DNA of 52,199 nt from Smithella sp. (GCA_017993615.1 JAGOMJ010000013.1:1-52199), one strand, 5' to 3'; counted from the stretch's first letter, positions 37,191 to 46,396 are shown. Notes: generated from the letters alone by a model not told the origin. Program-made: numbers and translations.

Positions 37191-38438
37191 TTGCAAAAAC
37201 GAATTGTTATCACGGGCATGGGAACGCTCAACGCCATCGCCCATAATATCCCCGATTTCTCGCCAGCGCTGAAAAACGGTCATTGCGGCATCAGGGAAAT
37301 CGATATTTTCGATACATCGGGATTTTCTGCCCGGACAGGCGGCCAGATTAAAAATTTTGCCGCCCGCAACTACATTCCCCAGAATTTCTCCATGAAGAGA
37401 ATGTCGCGCGCAGATCTGCTTTCATTCGCCGCAACACTGGAAGCTTTGCATGATGCCGGATTATATCCTTTCCCGGAGGAACTTCAGAAGGACACGGGCG
37501 TATCGATCGGCGGCGGCGCGGGCGGACTGCTCGAAGCAGAATCCTTTTACGCGAATTTTTTGAAGAGTAACGGACGGCGTGCCCGGTTCTCCCGGCTTGC
37601 TTCTTTATTCTGCGCTTCTTCCGCCGACCGTATTGCTTCGGCTTTCGGTTTGGCGGGACCGAAAGCAACGTTTATGACAGCCTGTTCCGGAGGCGCCACC
37701 GCCATTGGCTACGCGCGTGATTTAATTGCCGGCGGCCAGGCGTCCGTTGTCATCGCCGGCGGCGTGGAGCCGATGTGTCGGCTGACATATGCAGCCTTCA
37801 ACGCACTCAAATCGGTTGCCGCTGCTACCTGCCGCCCATTTGATAAAAACCGGGACGGCCTGTCTCTGGGTGAGGCCGCGGCGATCGTGATCCTGGAAGA
37901 GCTGGATTCGGCGCTGGCAAGAGGAGCTCGAATTCACGGAGAGATTCTGGGCTACGGCATCACCTGCGATTCTTATCATATGACTGCCCCCGACGAACAG
38001 GCCTCCGGCGCCGTTCGGTCCATGGACGCGGCGCTTCGGGACAGCGGACTGTCTCCCGATGATATCGATTACATCAACGCACACGGCACAGCCACACCGG
38101 TCAACGATGCCATGGAAACCAAAGCCATCAAAAATGTTTTCGGCAAGCGGGCTTATACGATTCCGGTCAGTTCCACCAAATCCATGCACGCGCACACTCT
38201 GGGCGCTGCAGGCGCTCTGGAAGCCATTGTTTCCATCCTCGCGCTGCGTGATGGCTTCGTTCCGCCGACAATCAATCATCAGGAACGCGATCCGCAGTGT
38301 GACCTCGATTACGTTACCAGCGGCGCAAGATCCGCAAATTTAAAGACCGCGCTTTCCAATTCCTTCGCTTTCGGAGGCAACAACACCACGCTGATCTTCG
38401 GCAAATACACGGAAAGGAGCGCACGTCATGAACGCTGA
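37191..38438 (+). CDS. Ketosynthase (KAS II/aryl-polyene type), active subunit
   Basis: The protein begins near QKRIVITGMGTLNA. All three catalytic residues are present: Cys in MTACSGGATA, His in NAHGTAT and His in HAHTLGAAGA (about residues 165, 298 and 335). It is probably the active partner of the following subunit, as in type II polyketide and aryl-polyene KS/CLF pairs. There is no ATG; TTG 37191 has GAGGG six bases upstream, while TTG 37185 is too close to it. Its end overlaps the next gene by 11 bases. Confidence 0.87.
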   Translation: MQKRIVITGMGTLNAIAHNIPDFSPALKNGHCGIREIDIFDTSGFSARTGGQIKNFAARNYIPQNFSMKRMSRADLLSFAATLEALHDAGLYPFPEELQKDTGVSIGGGAGGLLEAESFYANFLKSNGRRARFSRLASLFCASSADRIASAFGLAGPKATFMTACSGGATAIGYARDLIAGGQASVVIAGGVEPMCRLTYAAFNALKSVAAATCRPFDKNRDGLSLGEAAAIVILEELDSALARGARIHGEILGYGITCDSYHMTAPDEQASGAVRSMDAALRDSGLSPDDIDYINAHGTATPVNDAMETKAIKNVFGKRAYTIPVSSTKSMHAHTLGAAGALEAIVSILALRDGFVPPTINHQERDPQCDLDYVTSGARSANLKTALSNSFAFGGNNTTLIFGKYTERSARHER

Positions 38439-39669
38439 CCGACCGCAAGATGATGCCCGGCGCGTGGTTGTAAGCGGTATCGGCATGGTGACACCTTTGG
38501 GCATCGGCAAAGAAGAATTCGGTCGAAAACTGTTTGCCGGTCACACCGCTATCAAAGACATCCGATCATTCGACACCGGTGCTTTTTCTTCGCATCTGGG
38601 GGCCGAAGTCACAGAGTTTAAGCCAAGGGATTTTATTGCCGTGAAAAATATGCGGCGGATGGACAAAATCTCCCTGATGACGGTTGCCTCCGCGCGGATG
38701 GCGCTGGAAGACGCCGGATTGCAGATCACGGCAGAAAACCGCGACAGAGTCGGTATTATTCTGGGAACGGCGTTCGGCGCCACGGATATAACCGTCCAGT
38801 TTCTGCACACGCTGTTACAGGAGGGTCCTGCGTCCGTCAATCCGATCCTGGTACCCAACACGGTGATGAACGCCCCGGCCGGTCATACATCTATTGAGCT
38901 GGGTTTCCGCGGCATCAATACCACCATCACGCATTTTGCCGTGTCTGCCGAAAATGCAATTGCATACGCCGCCGCTGAAATCAGACGGGGCACCGCCGAT
39001 TTTATCTTTGCGGGCGGATCGGATATTTTATCCGAGATTGCCTATCGCTCGCTGATCGGATTCGGCGTTCTTTCGCCTCAAGATAAAGGAAATGAAATCT
39101 GCCGTCCTTTTGATCAGGAAAGAAACGGCTGTATTGCCGGAGAAGGCTGCGGCATGATTCTGCTGGAAAGTCTGCAATCCGCAAAACAAAGGGGATGCAA
39201 CTACTATTGCGAAATTTCAGGGGCCGGCATGGGCGCGTCACCCACCAGGCCCAATGAATGGCCGCGCGATACGGAAGGCATCAAGAGAACCTTCGCCCGC
39301 GCCGTGAAAAACGCCGGTATCACGATAAGCGATCTGCAGGCAATTTTTGCGGCGGCTAACGGCGATAAAATTCTCGATGCGGCGGAAGCTGAAGCGTATG
39401 CCGAAATATTCGACGAAACAAAACGTCCTTGCATCACGTCGATTAAAGGAGCAACGGGAGAGAGCTTTTCCAGCGGCGGCATCAAAGCCTGCGCGGCGGC
39501 TCTGTCGATGGCAAATCAAAGCTTGCCGCCGACGGCGGGTCTTGCCAAACCCGTGCGTGCGCTTGAATTTGTCATACAGGAGAAAAAAGAAGCGGACATT
39601 CATCATACCGCGCTTGCCGGAATTTCCTTCGGCGGCACATATTGCTATTTAATCTTCAGCAAATTATGA
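38428..39669 (+). CDS. Chain-length-factor-like ketosynthase without catalytic residues
   Basis: The 413-residue protein has the full KAS II fold (VVVSGIGMVTPLG start, GISFGGTY end), but the active-site Cys is replaced by Ala171 in HFAVSAENA. The HGTAT region reads AAANGDKI and the second His region reads KGATGESFSSGG, so both His are lost. This is typical of chain-length factors, which pair with an active KS and set chain length. The 11-base overlap with the active KS supports a heterodimer. Aryl-polyene systems are known to use such pairs. Confidence 0.85.
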   Translation: MNADRPQDDARRVVVSGIGMVTPLGIGKEEFGRKLFAGHTAIKDIRSFDTGAFSSHLGAEVTEFKPRDFIAVKNMRRMDKISLMTVASARMALEDAGLQITAENRDRVGIILGTAFGATDITVQFLHTLLQEGPASVNPILVPNTVMNAPAGHTSIELGFRGINTTITHFAVSAENAIAYAAAEIRRGTADFIFAGGSDILSEIAYRSLIGFGVLSPQDKGNEICRPFDQERNGCIAGEGCGMILLESLQSAKQRGCNYYCEISGAGMGASPTRPNEWPRDTEGIKRTFARAVKNAGITISDLQAIFAAANGDKILDAAEAEAYAEIFDETKRPCITSIKGATGESFSSGGIKACAAALSMANQSLPPTAGLAKPVRALEFVIQEKKEADIHHTALAGISFGGTYCYLIFSKL

Positions 39670-39777
39670 CCAAGACCGTATTTTTTCACGGTCCAATTTT
39701 CTATTGGCGTATGCTATAAAATATTGTAAACACCATCTGGTGAGAACATTGAAAATAACCGAGCAGAAAGTGAACTG

Positions 39778-41037
39778 ATGAAGTTTAAATTGATTTATCC
39801 GAAATGGGAGAAGCTGGACAGACAGACGCGATTTACCCTTCCGCCGCACGGACCCGTGGTGTTTGCCGCCACCCTGCCCGACGATGTGGACGTTGAGTTC
39901 ATCGACGAAAACATCAAAGATATTGATTTCGATGAGCCTGCGGATTTTGTCGGCATTTCCGTCATGCTGACTGCCCAGATCAAACGCGCCTGGGACATTG
40001 CCGACCGATTCCGTGAAAAAGGAATGAAGGTGATTTTCGGCGGCATCGCCACCATGCTGCACGCCGAAGAAACCCAGCAACACGCCGACAGCGTTTTTCT
40101 CGGAGAGGCCGAAGGCCGGATGGAGCAGGTCTTCGATGATTTTAAAAACGGCAACCTGCAGAAGGTATACAACTACATGCAGAACTTTCCGCCGATTGAA
40201 AGCGTCGGAACCGCCCGCCGCAGCATTCTGGATCGCGACATGTACAATTACCGCGGTGTGCAGATGGTGGATCTGGTTCATGCGTCCCGGGGCTGCCGGT
40301 TTAACTGCTATCCCTGTGCAGTGCGATTTCTGGGCGGCAGGCAATTCCGTCCCCGCCCGTTCGATAAAGTCGTCGAAGAAATGGCCAGCATTGAAAACAA
40401 CCGGCTGTTCATTGTAGACAATTCGCTGGCGCAGGATAAAAACTGGGAAACACAGTTATTCAAGGAAATGATCCCGCTGAAAAAGAAGTGGTGCTGTCAC
40501 CCGATTGAAAAAGACGACGCCGTTCTGGATCTGGCCGCGCAGGCCGGAGCCTGGTTTGTTTATCAGACGGTTTTCGATACGTCCGATTTTATCCGCGACC
40601 GCATCAAGCGTTATCACGATTTCGGCATCGGCGTGGAAGGCAGCATTCTGCTGGGACTGGATTATCATACGGAAGACTACATCAAAAAGCTGGTGGATTT
40701 TCTCCTGGACATTGAACTGGACATGGCGGAATTTACCATCCTGACGCCCTTTCCCCATACACGGACTTTCGATGATCTGCACAATGCCGGGCGGATTTTC
40801 TCCTACGACTGGAGCGACTATACCTGCGGGAAAGTTGTTTTTCAGCCCAAAGTCTTAACGCCGGGAAAACTTCAGGAGCTTTATTATTACGCCTGGGATA
40901 AATTCTATGAGGAGGAGCCGGCCAATTACAAGATGTTCAAACTGTTGAAAAAAGTGATGGACAAAGAAAAGGCGGACGGCACATACAAACCGCGCGTTCG
41001 TCCAAAGGTTATTCGGGACAAGAAAGGGGTTTCATAG
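39778..41037 (+). CDS. B12-binding radical SAM enzyme
   Basis: The 419-residue protein has an N-terminal cobalamin-binding-like region (ADFVGISVMLTAQI, VIFGGIATML, FLGEAEG) and the radical SAM cluster motif CRFNCYPC (CxxxCxxC) near residue 180. Class B enzymes of this kind methylate or cyclise unreactive carbons, for example in hopanoid and bacteriochlorophyll synthesis. It lies directly before the ammonia-lyase gene (three-base gap). The reaction is unknown; carbon methylation or ring formation on the lipid chain is plausible. It is also the enzyme class proposed for ladderane synthesis. Confidence 0.85.
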   Translation: MKFKLIYPKWEKLDRQTRFTLPPHGPVVFAATLPDDVDVEFIDENIKDIDFDEPADFVGISVMLTAQIKRAWDIADRFREKGMKVIFGGIATMLHAEETQQHADSVFLGEAEGRMEQVFDDFKNGNLQKVYNYMQNFPPIESVGTARRSILDRDMYNYRGVQMVDLVHASRGCRFNCYPCAVRFLGGRQFRPRPFDKVVEEMASIENNRLFIVDNSLAQDKNWETQLFKEMIPLKKKWCCHPIEKDDAVLDLAAQAGAWFVYQTVFDTSDFIRDRIKRYHDFGIGVEGSILLGLDYHTEDYIKKLVDFLLDIELDMAEFTILTPFPHTRTFDDLHNAGRIFSYDWSDYTCGKVVFQPKVLTPGKLQELYYYAWDKFYEEEPANYKMFKLLKKVMDKEKADGTYKPRVRPKVIRDKKGVS

Positions 41038-41040
41038 TTC

Positions 41041-42594
41041 ATGAAAAAAAACGTCAACAGGAGCGCCGTGATCATTGACGGCGGCAAAATCCGTTTCAAC
41101 GACATCATCGCCGTAGCGCGCTACGGCGTTGCAGTTAAAATCAGCAAGGATGCGACCTTTGTCCGTAAGATGAAAAAAACCCGGGACATGCTCATGCAAT
41201 CCATGCGCACAGGCATTCCCATTTACGGCGTCACAACCGGTTACGGCAAGTCCTGCGGTAAGCGCATGCCCTTTGACATTGCCTTGAAGAACGGCGTAAA
41301 CATTCTTCGTTTTCATGGTTGCGGCACGGGAGAACCCATCGGCGTCGAAGAAACGCGGGCGGCCATGGTCTGCCGTATGATCTGTCTGGCGCGCGGCTAT
41401 TCCGGCGTGTCAATCGCACTGCTTCAGCAGATCGCCGATTTTCTAAATCACGGAATCACGCCGATCGTCCCCTGTGAAGGTTCGGTCGGCGCATCCGGCG
41501 ATCTGACGCCGATGTCCTATATCGCCGCCACGCTGATGGGCGAACGCGACGTCATTTACCGGGGCACCGTCATGTCCGCAGCCAGAGCCATGAAAAAGGC
41601 GGGGCTAAAGCCCTACACGTATCTTCCCAAAGAACCTCTGGCCATGCTCAACGGCACAACGACCATGACGGGCATCGCCGCTTTGACGATCGAAAGAGCC
41701 TACAGGATTTTATCGGCTGCGATTTACGCCACGGCTCTTTCGATTCATGCGCTCAAAGGCAATGCCCGGCATTATCATCCCGTGATTTCGGAAGCAAAGC
41801 CTTTTCCCGGTCAGGCATTTGTGGCCGCTCAGATCACCCGCCTGTTGAAGGCAAAAATTTCGACGCGGCACCTGGAAGACGATTCCCTCGATGCCTTGCA
41901 GGATCCTTACTCTCTACGCTGCACGCCGCAGGTGGCCGGTGTCCTGTATGACGGCCTCGAATGGATCAGGACATGGGTGGAAATCGAAGCCAACAGCTCC
42001 AACGATAACCCCATTTTCGATCCCGCGACCGGTGAAATCCTGATGGGCGGCAATTTTTACGGCGGGCACATCGCCTTCGCCATGGACGGACTAAAAGCGG
42101 CGCTGGCTTCTGTCGCCGATATGTGCGACCGCCAGATCATGCTTCTGGTCAGTCCGAATCTGAACAGAGGGCTGCCCGGCGACCTGGTGAGAAAGCCGCC
42201 ACACGAAAAGGGGTTGCGGCACGGGTTCAAGGCCATGTCCATTTCATCATCCGCGCTGACGGCGGAAGCACTGAAATTAACCATGCCGGCAGCGTCATTT
42301 TCCCGGTCCACCGAATCGCATAATCAGGACAAGGTCAGCATGGGCACCATCGCGGCGCGCGATGCCGAAAGAATCTGCACGTTGACGGAACGCGTTGTTG
42401 CCATTCATCTTCTCGCGGCGGCCCAGGCCTGCGACATCCGGGACAACACCAACGCAAGACCGCTGCTGTCGAAAACCATGGGGAAGATCAGATCCGTCAG
42501 CGCGCCGGTCATTGAAGACAGGGCAATGGATAAAGATATTGAAAATATCTGCACCGCCATTCGATATTCGGACTTTTTTAAAATAAAACCATGA
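41041..42594 (+). CDS. MIO-dependent aromatic amino acid ammonia-lyase (HAL/PAL/TAL family)
   Basis: The 517-residue protein has the MIO-forming triad Ala151-Ser152-Gly153 in SVGASGDL, the catalytic Tyr62 in IYGVTTGYG, and EANSSNDNP. It removes ammonia from an aromatic amino acid to give an arylacrylate. Aligned by these anchors (two residues ahead of Rhodobacter TAL), the substrate pair His89-Leu90 of TAL is Phe91-His92 here. Phe argues for phenylalanine, His is seen in histidine lyases, so the substrate is open. In aryl-polyene and flexirubin clusters such enzymes supply the aryl starter. Its stop codon overlaps the thioesterase start (ATGA). Confidence 0.88.
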   Translation: MKKNVNRSAVIIDGGKIRFNDIIAVARYGVAVKISKDATFVRKMKKTRDMLMQSMRTGIPIYGVTTGYGKSCGKRMPFDIALKNGVNILRFHGCGTGEPIGVEETRAAMVCRMICLARGYSGVSIALLQQIADFLNHGITPIVPCEGSVGASGDLTPMSYIAATLMGERDVIYRGTVMSAARAMKKAGLKPYTYLPKEPLAMLNGTTTMTGIAALTIERAYRILSAAIYATALSIHALKGNARHYHPVISEAKPFPGQAFVAAQITRLLKAKISTRHLEDDSLDALQDPYSLRCTPQVAGVLYDGLEWIRTWVEIEANSSNDNPIFDPATGEILMGGNFYGGHIAFAMDGLKAALASVADMCDRQIMLLVSPNLNRGLPGDLVRKPPHEKGLRHGFKAMSISSSALTAEALKLTMPAASFSRSTESHNQDKVSMGTIAARDAERICTLTERVVAIHLLAAAQACDIRDNTNARPLLSKTMGKIRSVSAPVIEDRAMDKDIENICTAIRYSDFFKIKP

Positions 42595-43007
42595 AAGAAA
42601 AACAAAACAGTATCGACGTAAAAATCAGAGTTCCTTTTTTTGATCTCGATCCGATGCAGATCGTCTGGCATGCCAACTATCTGAACTATTTTGAAATCGC
42701 CCGTGCGGCGCTTTTCGAAAGCCGCGGCATCGATCTTTATTCGTTTTATGAAAAGCATCAGCTCATTTTTCCGATCATCAAAACCTCGACCAAACACGTT
42801 TTGCCGCTTTTTCACCGCGATGAAATTATCTGCAAAGCGACGCTGGTTGAAGCCCGCATTAAACTGATCGTCGATTTTGAAATCCGAAAAGCGGAGGACG
42901 GGAAGATTGTTGCCCGCGGACGCACGGAACAGGTCACCGTAAAAGTTCCGGAAAGAGAAATGCTGTTTCGCATTCCCGAAGAAATCAGCCGGGCATTTGG
43001 TTTCTGA
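42591..43007 (+). CDS. Hotdog acyl thioesterase (4HBT/YbgC type)
   Basis: The 138-residue protein has FDLDPMQIVWHANYLNYFEIAR, which I read as the FxxxDxxxxVxHxxYxxxFE signature of 4-hydroxybenzoyl-CoA thioesterases, with Asp as catalytic residue. It probably releases an acyl or aryl chain from ACP or CoA. Translation is coupled to the ammonia-lyase gene by an ATGA overlap. Similar thioesterases are standard in aryl-polyene clusters. Confidence 0.85.
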   Translation: MKEKQNSIDVKIRVPFFDLDPMQIVWHANYLNYFEIARAALFESRGIDLYSFYEKHQLIFPIIKTSTKHVLPLFHRDEIICKATLVEARIKLIVDFEIRKAEDGKIVARGRTEQVTVKVPEREMLFRIPEEISRAFGF

Positions 43008-43008
43008 A

Positions 43009-44730
43009 ATGAATGAGGTGCTCAAACAATCCTTCACGGCCGGTGTGGAACGTCTTCTGGCCCGCTCCGATCTGCTGGATTCCATCAATGTTTTTCCGGT
43101 TGCCGACGGCGACACCGGCAGAAATCTTTCCCTTAGTCTGATGCCCCTTCGCAACACCGATCTGCCGCAAGCAACGATGATTCATCGGCTGCTTCTGTCG
43201 GCGCGCGGCAATTCCGGTAACATCGCCTCACAGTTTTTCTCCGCCTTCTGCGCGGTGGAAAACATCGCCGACCTGGCCGGACGTGCCCGTGAAGGAAAGA
43301 TCAAGGCCTGGCAGGCCCTGGTCAATCCGCGTCGGGGGACCATGCTGAATGTTTTTGACGCCCTGGCCGACGTACTGTCGGAACAATTCACACCGGATAA
43401 AGAAAACATTGAAAACATCATCCGAAGCATGGAAAACGCGGTCCATCAAACCTATGAGCAACTGCCTAAATTGCAGGAGGCCGGTGTTGTCGATGCGGGC
43501 GCGCTGGGAATCTATATTTTTTTTGAAGGATTCTTTTACACACTCACAGGCCTTTCCGAAGATGGTCGTCCTCTGACGGAAATATTCCATGATCGGCTGC
43601 GCATCTCATCGTCTTTTCAGGAAAACATAGAATCCGGTTACTGCGTTGATTTTGTGGTCAAGGCGCCCCGCTATTCTCCCGATGAAATAAAAATGATCAC
43701 CAGCGTGCAGGAAGAAGTGATCGTCATTCCCGAAGGGGAGTTTTACAAGGTTCATCTTCACACGCAGGACAAGGAGCAGGTGCGCTCTCAAATAACAGGG
43801 CTCGGCTCTTTGGTGACCTGGGAAGATGACGACCTGAGTTGTCAAACAGCGGATTTCAGGCATTTAAATGCAGAAAAGACATTGCATATTATAACCGATG
43901 CGGCCGGTTCCCTGACGACTCAGGACGCCAAGATCCATGGTTTTACCCTGTTAAACAGTTATCTGACTATCGGCGATCAATGCCTGCCGGAAACCTTTTT
44001 TCATCCTGAAGACCTCTACCGCGCCATGAAGAAGGACATCCGGGTATCCACGTCCCAGGCCTCTGTTTATGAACGGCATCAGTTTTATCAAAGCGCGCTG
44101 GAGCGTTTTGATAAAGTGTTGTACCTTTGCGTCGGCTCCGTATTTACCGGCAATTATCAGGCGGCCGTCCAGTGGAAAAAAGATCACGACAAAGAAGACC
44201 GGTTCATCATCTTGGATACGGGAGCGGCATCGGGCCGACTGGGAACCATCGCTTTGTCCACCGCCCGGTATCTGGCCGAAAGCCGTGACGTGACAAACAC
44301 CATTATTTTTGCCCGTAAGGCCATACGCCTGTGCGAAGAATATCTGTTTCTGGACAAGTTGCATTATCTGGCGGCGGGGGGACGCCTTTCCAAAACCAGC
44401 GCCTTTTTCGGCGACAAATTCAACGTAAAGCCGGTGATATCTCCGCTGCCGGACGGCGCAAAAAAAGTCGGCACGGCCAAAAATCAGGAGGATCAGATCA
44501 CGTTTGCCTTGGCTAAACTTGACGCAACGATCAAAGACGATTCCCGTGCGCTGATCATGCTGGAATATTCCAACAACAGACGATTTGTCGACGGCACGGT
44601 TCGAAAAAATATAAAGGAACTGTATCCTGATGCTGAAATTATACTTCAGCCGCTGTCGCTGACGTCCGGCGCGCACATGGGGCCGGGAACGTGGGGGGTG
44701 GCGTTTCTCCCTCAAATCAACATCCGTTAA
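43009..44730 (+). CDS. DAK2-DegV fusion, fatty-acid-kinase-like
   Basis: The 573-residue protein has an N-terminal DhaL/DAK2 kinase domain (NVFPVADGDTGRNLSLSL near residues 25-45; SARGNSGNIASQFF). From about 285 a DegV lipid-binding domain follows (IITDAAGSLT, VSTSQAS, LDTGAASGRLG, YLAAGGRLSKT). In the FakAB system, FakA (DAK2 type) phosphorylates a fatty acid held by FakB (DegV type); here both parts are in one chain. The neighbours suggest the acid released by the thioesterase as substrate. ATG 43009 follows the thioesterase stop codon by one base. DegV-like parts of FakA itself make a plain FakA homologue an alternative. Confidence 0.8.
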   Translation: MNEVLKQSFTAGVERLLARSDLLDSINVFPVADGDTGRNLSLSLMPLRNTDLPQATMIHRLLLSARGNSGNIASQFFSAFCAVENIADLAGRAREGKIKAWQALVNPRRGTMLNVFDALADVLSEQFTPDKENIENIIRSMENAVHQTYEQLPKLQEAGVVDAGALGIYIFFEGFFYTLTGLSEDGRPLTEIFHDRLRISSSFQENIESGYCVDFVVKAPRYSPDEIKMITSVQEEVIVIPEGEFYKVHLHTQDKEQVRSQITGLGSLVTWEDDDLSCQTADFRHLNAEKTLHIITDAAGSLTTQDAKIHGFTLLNSYLTIGDQCLPETFFHPEDLYRAMKKDIRVSTSQASVYERHQFYQSALERFDKVLYLCVGSVFTGNYQAAVQWKKDHDKEDRFIILDTGAASGRLGTIALSTARYLAESRDVTNTIIFARKAIRLCEEYLFLDKLHYLAAGGRLSKTSAFFGDKFNVKPVISPLPDGAKKVGTAKNQEDQITFALAKLDATIKDDSRALIMLEYSNNRRFVDGTVRKNIKELYPDAEIILQPLSLTSGAHMGPGTWGVAFLPQINIR

Positions 44731-44745
44731 AATGAGAAACAAACA

Positions 44746-45465
44746 TTGACCAGGTCAAAAGATTATAACAAAAACCGTTTTGCTTTTGTCATTCCCGTTT
44801 ATAATCATGCCGGAACGGTAGCGCAGGTGGCTAAGGATGCTCAAAAACTTGGCTATCCTGTTGTTGTCGTTGATGACGGCTCAACTGACGACACGTATAA
44901 TCAGATAAAAGAAATCAAAGACATTCAACTCCTACAACATGAACAAAATCAAGGGAAGGGCGCGGCCATCCTTACAGGCTTCACTGCAGCTGCGAAAATG
45001 GCTGATTGGGCGATCATAGTCGATGCCGATGGGCAGCACTATCCTGAAGATGCAAAAAAGCTTATCAAGGCTATTCCCAAAAATACACGGCCGATCGTTG
45101 TCGGAGCCAGAGAAGGCATGGCCGGCAAACATGTGCCCTGGACAAGCAGTTTTGGAAAAAAGTTTTCCAATTTCTGGGTGCGGGCCTCCGGTGGACCGGC
45201 CATTTCCGATTCCCAGAGCGGATTTCGCATTTATCCTTTGCCCGAAGCGCTCAATCTGAAAACAAAGGCACGGCGCTTCCAATTTGAAGTGGAAATTCTG
45301 GTGCACGCCGAAAGAAACGGCATCCCAGTTATTGAAGCGCCCATCCGTGTCCGCTATAATCCGGAAGGGGGAAGAATTTCTCATTTCCGCCCGTTCGTGG
45401 ATTTCTGCCGAAATTCCTCAACGTTCACCCGTCTGATTTTCACCCGGATATTTCCGCCACGATAA
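44746..45465 (+). CDS. Family 2 glycosyltransferase (dolichyl-phosphate mannose synthase-like)
   Basis: The 239-residue protein is one GT-A domain: FVIPVYNHAGTV, VVDDGSTDDTYNQI and the metal-binding VDADGQHYPED, then SQSGFRIY and FEVEILVHAERNG. No C-terminal membrane segments are present. It transfers a sugar from a nucleotide donor, perhaps to the lipid made here or to a polyprenyl phosphate (UppP follows). It starts with TTG, 15 bases after the preceding stop codon; no better start is seen. GT2 enzymes are common in aryl-polyene clusters. Confidence 0.85.
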   Translation: MTRSKDYNKNRFAFVIPVYNHAGTVAQVAKDAQKLGYPVVVVDDGSTDDTYNQIKEIKDIQLLQHEQNQGKGAAILTGFTAAAKMADWAIIVDADGQHYPEDAKKLIKAIPKNTRPIVVGAREGMAGKHVPWTSSFGKKFSNFWVRASGGPAISDSQSGFRIYPLPEALNLKTKARRFQFEVEILVHAERNGIPVIEAPIRVRYNPEGGRISHFRPFVDFCRNSSTFTRLIFTRIFPPR

Positions 45466-45601
45466 CATCCAAAAACGTCCATCGTCATCCTGAATAATTT
45501 CTTTTCAAAAGTCTCATTGCTCATCGTTCTTGATTTGTGTCAGAGCGTGACCTAAACTTTTTGATTGTCAACACAAACTCCATACGGCAAAAGCAAGCAT
45601 C

Positions 45602-46237
45602 ATGAAAAAAGAAGATTATTCTTACTGCGAGAAAATGAAAAACCCTGATCTTGACACGGGCATAGAGGACATGCACATATACCGGCCGCAAATCAGCAAA
45701 GTGGAATATCAAGACGTCAATCGAATATTTGAGAAAGAAACGCTGCAGCATGAGATTGGTTTTATCAAACTGAAGAATGGAGGATATCTCGTGGCGATGG
45801 AAACCGGAAGGCCCGATGTAAAAAGGAAAATGGTCAGATGGTGGTTTTGGAGGCACGTTCAGGAAAAAGAACATCAGATAGTGTATCCGGGCGAGCACCT
45901 GTCAATACGTTATTCTTCCCAAAATAAGGATTATTTTAATGAGCCGTATGGCGATTTTGAGAAAAATACCGTTTACCCGGTGGGAAGGGCGGGAAAGAAA
46001 GTCATCAGGCTTTTCATTCAATTTGTGCATCCTCGGACGTTTGGGATAAGCGAATCCAATATTAAAAGAACGGAAAACGGTTTTCTGCTTTGCGGCTTTG
46101 TCGGCGTCATGAAAGGTATGAGAAAACATACAAAAATGCTGCATTATTTTAAATCCAATGGAGATGGGATCAGACCAATAAGTCGTTTTGGGCTTGGCAA
46201 TGGATTGCCCCGGGTGCTGAAAAGCATTGCTCAATAG
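45602..46237 (+). CDS. PhlG-like (2,4-diacetylphloroglucinol hydrolase family) protein
   Basis: The 211-residue protein has NGGYLVAMETGRPDV..MVRWWFWRH followed by YPGEHLSIRY. The WWFxxH and (H/Y)PxxHL patterns are how I remember the DAPG hydrolase PhlG family, zinc enzymes that cleave a carbon-carbon bond next to an acyl group on phenolic polyketides. Other ligands could not be placed, so activity is uncertain. No signal peptide. It lies between the glycosyltransferase and exporter genes with gaps of 136 and 268 bases, and its base composition is a little more AT-rich, so it may be a later insertion. Confidence 0.5.
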   Translation: MKKEDYSYCEKMKNPDLDTGIEDMHIYRPQISKVEYQDVNRIFEKETLQHEIGFIKLKNGGYLVAMETGRPDVKRKMVRWWFWRHVQEKEHQIVYPGEHLSIRYSSQNKDYFNEPYGDFEKNTVYPVGRAGKKVIRLFIQFVHPRTFGISESNIKRTENGFLLCGFVGVMKGMRKHTKMLHYFKSNGDGIRPISRFGLGNGLPRVLKSIAQ

Positions 46238-46396
46238 AATATAATAGGTTGGGCTTTATTCTGCCTGAATTATATATTCATTTACAAATAGCCGTACATT
46301 TTTCAATCTCCACGCATCTGATTTTTCAAAATTTTTTTCTTAAATAAACGATGCTCCCTTGACATAACCTTATCAGGCGTGGAAACGTGACCCGTA

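Noticed and set aside
39664..40344. A 226-codon minus-strand frame opposite the radical SAM gene.
   Set aside because: It is antisense to a well-supported gene, and its sequence is the low-quality reverse image of it.
43951..44742. A 263-codon minus-strand frame inside the DAK2-DegV gene.
   Set aside because: Antisense shadow with Arg/Gln-rich random composition.
46358..46390. TTGACA before the exporter gene as a promoter.
   Set aside because: No acceptable -10 box at 15-19 bases.
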